In this document: in pieces, positions 6,672 through 13,609 of the stretch
Layout of the letters: the number at the start of each line of letters is the position of its first letter
Position numbering within the stretch: position 1 is the first letter of the stretch
Source: CAZBBB01 sp964490005
GTDB lineage: Bacteria > Planctomycetota > B15-G4
Length of the DNA: 15,680 nt
Assembly: GCA_964490005.1 (NCBI GenBank)
Contig: CAZBBB010000077.1
Coordinates: 1 to 15,680 of the forward strand
Direction: 5' to 3'
Program-made: the position numbers and the translations under genes
The notes under the pieces: model-generated
Told to the model about the DNA's origin: nothing
What the model saw: only the letters and a program-made list of their open reading frames with translations
Database searches by the model: none

Positions 6672-7158
6672 GCGGCGCGGCGGGCGGCAGCAGCGCGACG
6701 AAGGCCGCCGTCAGGTCGACCGTCGTGCCGCTGCTGCCGGGGAACTCGTCGGCCACCCAGATCGCGTGCACGCGCTGCGCCGTCGCGAGGCGCCCGAGTT
6801 CGCCGGCGAGGTGCCGCGCGATGTTGTCGAGCGGCGCGCGGCCCGCGAGCTGCTCATGCGCGCGCTGCTGCGCCGCGAGCCCCTCGGCCTCGATGTCTTG
6901 GGCCCGCTCGTGCTCGCCCAGCGCCGCCGCCCGGTCGCGCGCGCCGAGGTTCGAGGCCAGCCAGTCCTCCCAGAACACGCTGGCGTAGTAGGCCGTCACG
7001 ACGGCCTGCCGGTCGAGCAGCCCGATGCGCGGCGCGCCGCGCGGCGCCTCGCGCACGGCCCACATCGGCCGCACGTCGGGCGCGCCGCCGCCGCCGAAGA
7101 GCGCCGCGGCGAGCAGCGCGAACCCGGCGGCGAGGCGCATCGTCCGCACGCTCGTCAT
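6661..7158 (-). CDS. Exported helical protein, OmpH/Skp-like
   Basis: A 165-residue protein with an N-terminal signal sequence (positive residues, then hydrophobic 9-22). The mature part opens with GLLDRQAVVTAYYAS (47-60), followed by a charged helical stretch (70-105) and ends with AQRVHAIWVADEF and VDLTAAFVALL. This order, a short strand with an Asp-x-x-x-V, long helices and a final hydrophobic strand followed by 'VD(v/l)T', recalls OmpH-like periplasmic proteins and, from memory, uncharacterised exported proteins with a DSRAVAVAY-type motif. I cannot assign a function. The start at 7158 has GGAG 8 bases upstream. It lies 25 bases after the second thiolase gene and is the last gene of that operon. 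Its stop overlaps the convergent glycosyltransferase. Confidence 0.75.
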   Translation of the reverse strand: MTSVRTMRLAAGFALLAAALFGGGGAPDVRPMWAVREAPRGAPRIGLLDRQAVVTAYYASVFWEDWLASNLGARDRAAALGEHERAQDIEAEGLAAQQRAHEQLAGRAPLDNIARHLAGELGRLATAQRVHAIWVADEFPGSSGTTVDLTAAFVALLPPAAPLRP

Positions 7159-7183
7159 CGCAGGGTCTCCGCCGCGCGCCGGC

Positions 7184-8380
7184 TCAGTCGCGCTCGAAGA
7201 GCGCGGCGATACCCATGCCGCCGCTCACGCAGAGCGTGGCCAGGCCGCGTTTGGCCTTGCGCCGCGCCAGCTCGTGCAGCAGCGTCACGACGATGCGCGC
7301 GCCCGTCGCGCCGATCGGATGGCCGAGCGCGATCGCGCCGCCGTTCACGTTGAGCCGCGCCGGGTCGAGCCCCAGCTCGCGGTCGCAGGCGATGACCTGC
7401 GNNNNNNNNNNCGCCGCGAAGGCCTCGTTGAGCTCGATCAGGTCGATGTCGGCGAGCCGCGCGCCCGCCTCCTTGAGCAGCGCCTGCGTGGCGGGCACCG
7501 GGCCGAGGCCCATGACGGCCGGGTCGACGCCGGCCATCGTGCTGAAGCTCAGGCGCGCGAGCACCGGCAGACCGCGCTCGCGGGCGAAGGCCGCGCTCGT
7601 GACGAGCACCGCGGCCGCGCCGTCGGTGATGCCCGAGCTGTTGCCCGCGTGCACCGTGCCGCCCTTGCGGAACACGGGCGGCAGCTTGGCCATGTCGGCC
7701 ATGCTCGTGCCGTGGCGCGGATGCTCGTCGGTGTCGACCACCGTCTCGCCCCGGCGCGTCGCGACCGTCACGGGCGCGATCTCGTCGGCGAAGCGCCCGG
7801 CCTTCTGCGCCGCCTCGGCCTTGGCCTGGCTCTGCACGGCGTACTCGTCCTGCGCGGCGCGCGCGATCTCGTAGCGGTCGGCCAGCGTCTCGGCCGTGGC
7901 GCCCATCGGCGCGCCGACGAGCGGGCAGTTGAAGCCGTCCTGATAGTTGCCGTCGAGCACCTGCCCGTGCCCGAGGCGGTAGCCGCCGCGCATCTGCGGC
8001 AGCAGGAAGGGGATGCGCGACATGCTCTCGGTGCCGCCGGCCACGACGGCGCGCGCCGCGCCGCCCGCGATCTCGTTCGCGGCGAGCGTGATCGCGCGCA
8101 GCCCCGAGGCGCAGGCCTGGTTCACGGTGAGCGCCGTGCCCGTCTGCGGCAGCCCGGCGCCGACCTGCACCTGCCGCGCCACGTTCGGGCCGCTGCCCGC
8201 CTGGCGCGCCATGCCGAAGATGACCTGGTCGACGTCCGCGGGCGGCAGGCCGGCCCGCTCGACGACCGCGCGCGTGGCGACCACGCCGAGCTGCACGGCG
8301 CTCACGTCGGCCAGGCCGCCCATGAACTTGCCGATCGGCGTGCGCGCCGCCGCCGCGATGACGATGCCGTCGTGCCGCAC
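7184..8380 (-). CDS. Acetyl-CoA C-acyltransferase (second thiolase), interrupted by an N run
   Basis: A 398-codon frame encoding a complete thiolase, with the nucleophile in NQACASG (Cys90), NEAFAA, GHPIGATG (His354 in the raw count) and LCVSGGMG (Cys384 raw). Ten Ns at 7402-7411 fall immediately after NEAFAA and give four undefined residues where the family normally reads straight on to QV, so the true protein is probably 394 residues. The GTG start at 8378-8380 is 4 bases after the preceding gene's stop; no other start lies near the N terminus. It differs clearly from the thiolase at 373-1578 (for example NQACASG against NRLCGSG), so it is not a recent duplicate. Its neighbours are exported cysteine-rich proteins rather than other acyl-CoA enzymes, so its pathway is unclear. 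Confidence 0.93.
   Translation of the reverse strand: MRHDGIVIAAAARTPIGKFMGGLADVSAVQLGVVATRAVVERAGLPPADVDQVIFGMARQAGSGPNVARQVQVGAGLPQTGTALTVNQACASGLRAITLAANEIAGGAARAVVAGGTESMSRIPFLLPQMRGGYRLGHGQVLDGNYQDGFNCPLVGAPMGATAETLADRYEIARAAQDEYAVQSQAKAEAAQKAGRFADEIAPVTVATRRGETVVDTDEHPRHGTSMADMAKLPPVFRKGGTVHAGNSSGITDGAAAVLVTSAAFARERGLPVLARLSFSTMAGVDPAVMGLGPVPATQALLKEAGARLADIDLIELNEAFAAXXXXQVIACDRELGLDPARLNVNGGAIALGHPIGATGARIVVTLLHELARRKAKRGLATLCVSGGMGIAALFERD
7402..7411. other. Assembly gap (10 Ns)
   Basis: Ten Ns inside the second thiolase gene. The flanks on the minus strand read TTCGCGGCG, gap, CGCAGGTC. Merging the flanks over the shared CG gives TTCGCGGCGCAGGTC (F-A-A-Q-V), the expected thiolase sequence, so nothing is probably missing. 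Confidence 0.9.
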
Positions 8381-8384
8381 GGGC

Positions 8385-9125
8385 TCAGCCCCCCGCGGAC
8401 GGCGGGGCGGCTTCGGCGCCCTCGGGCGCGGCGGCCGGCCGGCGCGCGGCGCGCGCCGCGGCCAGCTTCGCGAGGCCCTCGGCGGGCGCCGCGAGAAACT
8501 CCTTCAGGCAGTTCTTGCAGCAGAAGCGCGTGAGCGTCGTGCCGTGCAGGTGTTCGAGCGGCGCCCCCTCGATGCGCTCGCCGCTGACGAGACAGCTGTC
8601 GAGCGGGTAGTCCTTGCCCTGCTTGGCGATCCAGGCGGCATCGACCTTGGCGACGATCGGCGCCGGGTCGGCGGCGAAGTCCTTCTTGCAGCCGTTGCAG
8701 CACAGGCCCACGAGCTTGGTCCCCGAGACCACCCACTTGGGCTCGCCGGGCAGCGGCTCGTCGCTCACCGGGCAACTGCCCAGCGGATAGTCGGCCTGCT
8801 GCGCCGCGAGCACGGCCGCGTCGAGCGCCTTGAACACGGCGGCCTTGTCCTGCTCGACGCCCTTGATGCAGGCCTTGCAGCACACGATGACGAGCCGGCC
8901 GTCGACGACGTGCTCGACGGGCGGGCCCATGTCGGGCGTCCCGAGCGGCTCGCCGCTCACCACGCAGGTGCTCAGCGGGTAGGCGGGCTTCTGCGCGGCG
9001 ATCAGCGCGTCGCGCGCGGCGACTTCGGCCGTCGGCGGCGCCGTCTCGGCGCGGCCGTCCTGCGCGGCTGAAGGCGCGGCGAGCGCCGCGAACGCGAGCA
9101 GGCCGGCGAGGGCGAGGGATCTCAT
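8385..9125 (-). CDS. Exported protein with three cysteine (CC-x2-C) modules, putative metal binding
   Basis: A 246-residue protein with a signal peptide (MRSLALAGLLAFAALAAPSAAQ, cut near residue 21). Three modules follow, each opening with YPL-x2-C-x-VS-(G/D)-E and ending in CC-x2-C: Cys54/82/83/86, Cys118/142/143/146 and Cys178/202/203/206. In modules two and three the first Cys lies 24 residues before the CC pair; in module one, 28. The layout resembles the treble-clef-like YHS/TRASH metal-binding domains, so copper or zinc binding in the periplasm is a reasonable inference, but I do not recognise a named family. The C-terminal 25 residues are Ala/Pro-rich. The ATG at 9123-9125 has GGAG 9 bases upstream. 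It sits 50 bases after the one-module lipoprotein gene and 4 bases before the thiolase gene. Confidence 0.85.
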   Translation of the reverse strand: MRSLALAGLLAFAALAAPSAAQDGRAETAPPTAEVAARDALIAAQKPAYPLSTCVVSGEPLGTPDMGPPVEHVVDGRLVIVCCKACIKGVEQDKAAVFKALDAAVLAAQQADYPLGSCPVSDEPLPGEPKWVVSGTKLVGLCCNGCKKDFAADPAPIVAKVDAAWIAKQGKDYPLDSCLVSGERIEGAPLEHLHGTTLTRFCCKNCLKEFLAAPAEGLAKLAAARAARRPAAAPEGAEAAPPSAGG

Positions 9126-9175
9126 CGGGGGCAACTCCAGGGTGTCGGGAATGCGGATGCGGCGCGCGCGGCGGA

Positions 9176-9457
9176 TCAGCCGGGCACCTGGATGCCGGCC
9201 GCCGCGAGCTTCTCGGCCTTGGCCTCTTCGCTGAGCGCCTCCCAGCGCGGCGCGCACTTGAGGCAGCAGAAGCCGACCTTGTGGCCCTTGTAGTTGGCGA
9301 CGCCGCCCAGCGGGTCGACGGCCTCACCCATCATCGGGCAGACGGTGTTGAGCATCGTGCCCGCCGGCGGCGCGTCGGCGCCTTCCGACGACGAGGCCGA
9401 ACAGGACAGCGCGCCTGCCGCGAGCAGGGCGGCGCACAGCAGCTTCATCACGTGCAT
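9176..9457 (-). CDS. Small lipoprotein with one C-x23-CC-x2-C module
   Basis: A 93-residue protein. The N terminus (MHVMKLLCAALLAAGALSC) ends in the lipobox ALSC, so Cys19 should be lipidated. The mature part holds one module: Cys40 in NTVCPMMGEAVD, then YKGHKVGFCCLKC with Cys64, Cys65 and Cys68, and a helical end. The 24-residue spacing from first Cys to CC equals that of modules two and three in the next gene, so they are probably related domains (YHS/TRASH-like). A membrane-anchored metal chaperone or sensor is a guess consistent with this. The ATG at 9457 has GGAG 9 bases upstream; the ATG three codons later would be too far. It is the first gene of the operon and divergent from the FIST gene. 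Confidence 0.82.
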   Translation of the reverse strand: MHVMKLLCAALLAAGALSCSASSSEGADAPPAGTMLNTVCPMMGEAVDPLGGVANYKGHKVGFCCLKCAPRWEALSEEAKAEKLAAAGIQVPG

Positions 9458-9517
9458 CGTGCGGTTCTCCGGAAGGTCGGTCGAGCGTCGGCCACGGGGC
9501 CGGCGACGTCATGGGCC

Positions 9518-9523
9518 ATCGTA
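9518..9523 (-). promoter_or_regulatory. Possible -10 element TACGAT of the cysteine-module operon
   Basis: TACGAT on the minus strand fits TANNNT, with a short A-rich stretch just upstream in an otherwise GC-rich gap. It would give a leader of about 50 bases before the lipoprotein start, which carries its own ribosome site. Confidence 0.4.
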
Positions 9524-9527
9524 GCGT
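9522..9527 (+). promoter_or_regulatory. Possible -10 element TAGCGT of the FIST gene
   Basis: TAGCGT fits TANNNT and would start a transcript about 35 bases before the FIST GTG. It overlaps the opposing TACGAT, so the two promoters may compete. Based on pattern only. Confidence 0.3.
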
Positions 9528-9569
9528 TTTTGGTACACCGAACCCTCCGCCGCGAGGACCTCACCCGCC

Positions 9570-10739
9570 GTGAAGTGCGCCGTCGTCACCTCCACCACGC
9601 CGGACTGCATGGCTGCGCTCGACGGGCTGTGCGACCGGCTGCTCGGCGAACTCGGGCCGGCGCGTCCCGACCTGGTGATCGTCTTCTTCACTCCGCACCA
9701 CTCGGGCGACGCGCAGGCGCTGCGCGCCCGGCTGCTCGAGCGGCTCGCACCGCGCGTGCTGCTCGGCGGCCCGGGCGAGGGCGTCATCGGCGGCGACGTC
9801 GAGATCGAGGGGCGCACGGGCCTGACGCTCTTCGCGGCCTGCTGGCCGGGCGCGCAGCTCGTGCCCTTCCGCCTCGAGATCGACGAGGAGGACGGCGAGC
9901 CGGCGCTCGTGGGTTGGCCGGCCGAGGTGCCCGAGGGCGCCGGCTTCCTGGTCGTGGCCGACCCCTACACGACGCCCGGCGACGTGCTGCTCGCCGGCTT
10001 CCACAAGCGCTGGCCGGGGGCGCCGGTCGTGGGCGGCATGTCCAGCGGCACGGGCGGCCCCGGACAGGGCCTGCTGCTCGACGTCGACGGCGTGCACGAG
10101 GAGGGTTGCGTGGGGCTCGCGCTGGGCGGCTCGGTCGTGCTCGAACCGGTCGTGAGCCAGGGCTGCCGCCCGGTCGGCCATCACTTCGTCGTGACCAAGG
10201 CGCAGCAGAACGTGATCCTGGCGCTCGGCGGCAAGCCCGCGCTGACGCAGTTGCGCGCGATCTTCAGCGAGGTCGGCGAGGCCGACCGCCACCTGATGCA
10301 GTCGGCGCTGCACGTCGGCCGCGTCGTCGACGAGCGCAAGAGCAGCTTCGAGCGGCGCGACCTGCTCGTGCGCAACGTGCTCGGCATCGACCCGCGCAAC
10401 GAGGCGCTCGCGATCAACGACTACGTGCGCGCCGGCCAGACGATCCAGTTCATGGTGCGCGACAGCGCCGCGGCCAGCGACGATCTGTCGACGCTGCTCG
10501 CCGAGCAGGCCGCGCGCGGCCCGAGCCTGGGCGCCCTGCTGTTCTCCTGCAACGGACGCGGAACTCGTTTCTTCGGCGCACCGCACCACGACGTGCGGGG
10601 CATCCAGGGCGTGCTCGGCGAGCTGCCGGTGGCGGGTTTCTTCGCCGCCGGCGAGATCGGCTCGGTCGGCGGCCACCCGTTCCTGCACGGCTTCACGGCC
10701 AGCATCGCGCTGCTGCGCGAACGCGCCGCCAAGGCCTGA
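9570..10739 (+). CDS. FIST-domain (FIST_N plus FIST_C) sensory-type protein
   Basis: A 389-residue protein made of the FIST N domain (about residues 30-215, with VIVFFTPHHSGDA, GGPGEGVIGGDVEIEG and VVGGMSSG) and the FIST C domain (about 225-365, with LFSCNGRGTRFFG at 324-336 and GFFAAGEIGSVGG at 356-368). FIST domains are predicted to bind small ligands such as amino acids and usually act in signalling proteins; here no kinase, receiver or transcription domain is attached, so any output must be a partner. No signal peptide is visible. The start is GTG with GAGG about 12 bases upstream. It is divergent from the lipoprotein gene across a 112-base gap, which may link its expression to that operon (inference). 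Confidence 0.9.
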   Translation: MKCAVVTSTTPDCMAALDGLCDRLLGELGPARPDLVIVFFTPHHSGDAQALRARLLERLAPRVLLGGPGEGVIGGDVEIEGRTGLTLFAACWPGAQLVPFRLEIDEEDGEPALVGWPAEVPEGAGFLVVADPYTTPGDVLLAGFHKRWPGAPVVGGMSSGTGGPGQGLLLDVDGVHEEGCVGLALGGSVVLEPVVSQGCRPVGHHFVVTKAQQNVILALGGKPALTQLRAIFSEVGEADRHLMQSALHVGRVVDERKSSFERRDLLVRNVLGIDPRNEALAINDYVRAGQTIQFMVRDSAAASDDLSTLLAEQAARGPSLGALLFSCNGRGTRFFGAPHHDVRGIQGVLGELPVAGFFAAGEIGSVGGHPFLHGFTASIALLRERAAKA

Positions 10740-10779
10740 GCCGCCCCCCGGCCGCGCGCGCGCACGCCGGGTCGTCCCC

Positions 10780-10797
10780 CGGCAAGCGCATTTGCCG
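10780..10797. promoter_or_regulatory. Inverted repeat CGGCAA-N6-TTGCCG before the CHRD gene promoter
   Basis: A perfect 6+6-base dyad with a 6-base centre ends one base before the TACAGT -10 element. This position suits a repressor or activator operator. It could instead be part of the end of the FIST transcript, but there is no T-run. Another 6-base GC dyad (10747-10752 with 10766-10771) lies just upstream. Confidence 0.35.
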
Positions 10798-10798
10798 G

Positions 10799-10804
10799 TA
10801 CAGT
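10799..10804 (+). promoter_or_regulatory. Possible -10 element TACAGT of the CHRD gene
   Basis: TACAGT fits TANNNT and would start a transcript about 40 bases before the ATG at 10852. That leader contains CCCGAGGACC, a plausible ribosome site, so this gene would have a conventional leader, unlike the TAGACT genes. Confidence 0.4.
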
Positions 10805-10851
10805 GGTCGCCGCTCGACCTCCCCCTTCCAGATTCCCGAGGACCGCCACCC

Positions 10852-12012
10852 ATGCTGAAGCACGCGTTCATCAGCCTGACGCTCGCCGGCGCCTGCCTGC
10901 TCGGCGCCCCCGCCCTGCACGCGCAGGTCGTCGCCTTCGACTGCTTCCCCATCACCGCCGCGCAGGAAGTCCCGCCGACCGCATCGACCGGCTCCGGCGT
11001 GGGCAACGCCTGGTTCGATCCGAACACGAACGTGCTGAGCTGGCACATCGCCTACAGCGGCCTCACCGGCGCCACGACCGCCGCGCACTTCCACGGCAAC
11101 GCCGGCCCCGGCGCGAATGCCGGCGTGCAGATCAACATCGGCACGGCCAATCCCAACATCGGCTCGGCCGTGCTCACCGCGGCGCAGGCCGCGGCCGTGC
11201 AGGGCGGCCTGTGGTACGTGAACATCCATACGGCGGCCAACCCCGGCGGCGAGATCCGCGGGCAGGTCGTCGACAACGGCTGCCTGAAGTCGCTCGAGTG
11301 CTTCGCGATCACGCCCGGCCAGGAAGTGCCGCCCACGCCCTCGACGGGCAGCGGTCGCGGCAGCGCCTGGGTGAACCTCAACTCGCGGCGCCTGAGCTGG
11401 CACGTCGAGACGGCGGGCCTGACGGCGCCCATCACGGCGGCGCACTTCCACGGCCCGGCGCCCGTCGGCGTCAATGCCGGCGTGCAGGTCAACATCGGCG
11501 CGGCGAACCCCAACATCGGCAGCTCGGTGCTCACGGCCGGCCAGTACGCCGACCTGAACGCGGGCCTGTGGTACGTGAACGTGCACACGACCGCGTTCCC
11601 CGGCGGCGAGGTGCGCGGCCAGGCCGTACACACGCCCTGCCCGTGGTGGACCAACCTCGGCCTGGGCAAGCCCGGCCTGACCGGCCGCCCGGCGCTGGTG
11701 GGCAGCGGCCCGCTGACGCCCGGCTCGTCCAACCGGCTCGAACTGATCAACGGCCGGCCCGGGTCGACCGCGACGCTGATCGTCGGCTTCAGCAACCTCT
11801 CCGCTCCGCTCAAGGGCGGCATCCTGGTGCCCAACCTCAACATCCTGATCGCGGGCCTGCCCATCGATGCCAACGGCAGCAACCTGCTGCCCTTCACTTG
11901 GCCCGTGGGCGTCCCCGCCGGCTTCAGCATCTGGATGCAGGAGTGGATCGGCGACACCGGCGCGCACGCCGGGCTCGCGGCCACCAACGGCCTGCAGCTC
12001 ACCGCGCAGTGA
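10852..12012 (+). CDS. Secreted protein with two CHRD domains and a C-terminal beta domain
   Basis: A 386-residue protein with a signal peptide (hydrophobic 6-22, cleavage after ALHA at residue 24). Two CHRD domains follow at about 28-141 and 149-260. Each has an early QEVPPT segment, an AAHFHG motif (His79/His81 and His198/His200) and the closing N-(I/V)-HT...PGGE-(I/V)-RGQ. CHRD was first described in chordin and is common in bacterial secreted proteins of unknown role. Cysteines 31/144 and 150/263 flank the domains and may pair. Residues 264-386 form a beta-rich region ending in DTGAHAGLAATNGLQLT, of a type I associate with exported proteins of deep-branching Planctomycetota. The ATG at 10852 matches the signal peptide; the frame is open somewhat further upstream. 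It converges with the symporter gene. Confidence 0.92.
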   Translation: MLKHAFISLTLAGACLLGAPALHAQVVAFDCFPITAAQEVPPTASTGSGVGNAWFDPNTNVLSWHIAYSGLTGATTAAHFHGNAGPGANAGVQINIGTANPNIGSAVLTAAQAAAVQGGLWYVNIHTAANPGGEIRGQVVDNGCLKSLECFAITPGQEVPPTPSTGSGRGSAWVNLNSRRLSWHVETAGLTAPITAAHFHGPAPVGVNAGVQVNIGAANPNIGSSVLTAGQYADLNAGLWYVNVHTTAFPGGEVRGQAVHTPCPWWTNLGLGKPGLTGRPALVGSGPLTPGSSNRLELINGRPGSTATLIVGFSNLSAPLKGGILVPNLNILIAGLPIDANGSNLLPFTWPVGVPAGFSIWMQEWIGDTGAHAGLAATNGLQLTAQ

Positions 12013-12020
12013 AGTGAGTG

Positions 12021-12052
12021 TCGCCGTCCGCCGCGCGCGCGGCGGACGGCGA
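12021..12052. terminator. Perfect 32-base palindrome after the CHRD gene
   Basis: TCGCCGTCCGCCGCGC and its exact reverse complement are fused without a loop, giving a 16-base-pair arm (about 14 pairs with a 4-base loop). It begins 9 bases after the CHRD stop, between convergent genes, as expected for a bidirectional transcription end. No T-run follows, so termination may be Rho-assisted or the hairpin may protect mRNA ends. Confidence 0.65.
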
Positions 12053-12067
12053 CGTCGCGGCCTCCCG

Positions 12068-13529
12068 TCACGCGACCCGCGGGCGCGCCGCCCGCGCGGG
12101 CGGCGCGCCGCGGGCGCGTGACCAGACTGACGCCGACGAGCAGCACGCCCGCGAGCGCGGCCGCCGGCAGCACGGCGCCCACGCGCTCGCCCGGCGGCAG
12201 TCCGAGCGCCGCGCCCGCCGCCGCGCCGAGGTCCGCCACCTCCCAGACGATCACGGCGCCGCTGCCGGCAAGCATCGAGGCCAGCGCGCCGGCCGGCGTC
12301 GCGCGCTTCCAGAACAGCGCCGCCAGCAGGGGCGGCGTGATCCCCACGCCGTAGATCGTGTAGGCCAGCAGCGCGACGTCGAAGAATCCCTGGCCGCTGA
12401 GGGCCAGCACCGCGCCGAGGGCCGACAGCGACAGCACGAGCACGCGCGCCGTGCCGAGCAGCCGGCCTTCGTCGGCGTCGGGCCGCAGGAAGCGCTGGTA
12501 GACGTCGCGCAGCAGCGAACTGCCCGCCGAGAGCAGGTAGCTGTCGGCGGTCGAGACGATGACCGCCATGATCGCGGCCACGAGCAGCGCGCCCAGCAGC
12601 GGCGGCAGGCTCGTCAGCGCGAGTTCGAGGATCACGCGCCCGCCGCCCGGCAGGTCGGGCAGCAGCGCGCGCCCGCCCACCGCGAGCAGCACGATGACGC
12701 CGTCCAGCACGAGCACCGCGCCCACGAGCAGCAGCGCGCCGCGGCGCGCGACGGCATCGCTGCGCGCCGCCAGGAAGCGCGTGTGCAGGTTGGCGTCGCC
12801 GATCACGAGCAGGAAGGTCGGGAGCGTGGCCGAGAGCAGCCCGAGCAGGGTGTAGTGGCCGGCGAGGCCGCGGCCCGTCGCGGGCAGCGCGGCGAGTCCG
12901 GCGTCGAGGCCGCCGGCGGCGCGCCAGGTGAGCGGCAGCGCGACGAACAGCACGAGCGTCATGAGCACGCCGTTGAAGGTGTCGGTGAGCGAGACCGAGG
13001 CCAGGCCGGCGAGCGCCGTGTACAGCCCGACCACGCCCGCCACGGCGAAGATCAGCAGCGTCGCGTCGAGTCCCGGCTGCCCGACGAGGCCGGCCGACTG
13101 CAGCAGGCGCTCGAGCACCAGCGCGGCGGCGCGGAACTGATAGCTCACGATGACCAGGTAGGCCGAGACGAGCGTGAGCGCGCCGAGCACGCGCGCCGCC
13201 GGTCCGAAGCGCTCCTCGAGGATGTCCTGCAGCGTGAAGGCGCCGTGGCGACGCACGCGCACGCACAGCAGCGCGAGCACGGCCAGCCCGAGCGCCGAGC
13301 CGAGCGGCAAGGCCAGCGCCGGCAGGCCGACGCGCCAGCTCTCTTCGGCGAGGCCGAAGATCGAGCCCGTGCCGGTCCACGTCGCGAGCAGCGTGCCCGT
13401 GAGCACGAACAGGCCCAGGTCCCGCCCCGCGAGCGTGAAGCCCGCCTGTCCCCGCACCTGCCGCGCCTTGTACGCGCCGAGGCCGACGAGCGCCGCCAGA
13501 TACACCCCGACCGCGACGAGGTTGTGCAC
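12068..13529 (-). CDS. Sodium:solute symporter (SSS family), 3' end unresolved
   Basis: About 475-490 residues of a multi-pass inner-membrane transporter. It opens with GVYLAALVGLGAYKARQV and the TLAGRDLGLFVLTGTLLATWTGTGS region, and contains the family hallmark VSTADSYLLSAGSSLLRDVY (residues 325-344), whose Ser/Thr residues are known to form a sodium site in this fold; then ITPPLLAALFWKRATPAGA. About 13 membrane segments are expected; the solute is not predictable. Start is GTG, 6 bases after a TAGACT element. Similarity ends near residue 475. The frame then has no stop: it continues antisense through the whole CHRD gene to 11052. I end the gene at the first nearby stop, TGA at 12070-12068, which is one frame away and would be reached by a single-base shift inside the GC palindrome at 12076-12114. 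Confidence 0.8.
12076..12114. repeat. Second GC inverted repeat, at the symporter 3' end
   Basis: A 26-base perfect palindrome (12083-12108; arm GCGCGCCGCCCG) is extended by CCCGCG / CGCGGG on the outside with one unpaired base. It spans the end of the symporter coding region. It may act with the 12021-12052 hairpin in ending both convergent transcripts, and it is a likely place for a sequencing or assembly error. Confidence 0.6.
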
Positions 13530-13535
13530 CGGCGC

Positions 13536-13541
13536 AGTCTA
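13536..13541 (-). promoter_or_regulatory. -10 element TAGACT of the symporter gene
   Basis: TAGACT on the minus strand is followed by GCGCCG and then the GTG start, a 6-base spacing that would place the transcription start at or next to the start codon. The surrounding 16 bases are identical to those before the acetyltransferase gene. Confidence 0.55.
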
Positions 13542-13603
13542 GCGAGCGTGCGGGCCCTCGCCGCGCGCTCCTCGCCGCCCCCGCCGCGCCCGGCGATCGC
13601 GGT

Positions 13604-13609
13604 TAGACT
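13604..13609 (+). promoter_or_regulatory. -10 element TAGACT of the alpha/beta hydrolase gene
   Basis: TTAGACTGCG precedes the ATG at 13620 by 10 bases. TAGACTGCG is shared with the two other TAGACT promoters in the window. No ribosome site is visible between it and the ATG, which also points to a very short or absent leader. Confidence 0.5.

Noticed and set aside
373..8380. Two thiolases as a recent gene duplication
   Set aside because: They differ around the active-site cysteine and over much of their length, and sit in unrelated operons.
10693..13380. Very long open frame on the minus strand (about 895 codons)
   Set aside because: It lies in another frame across the symporter and antisense to the CHRD gene; composition is Arg/Ala-rich without domain signatures.
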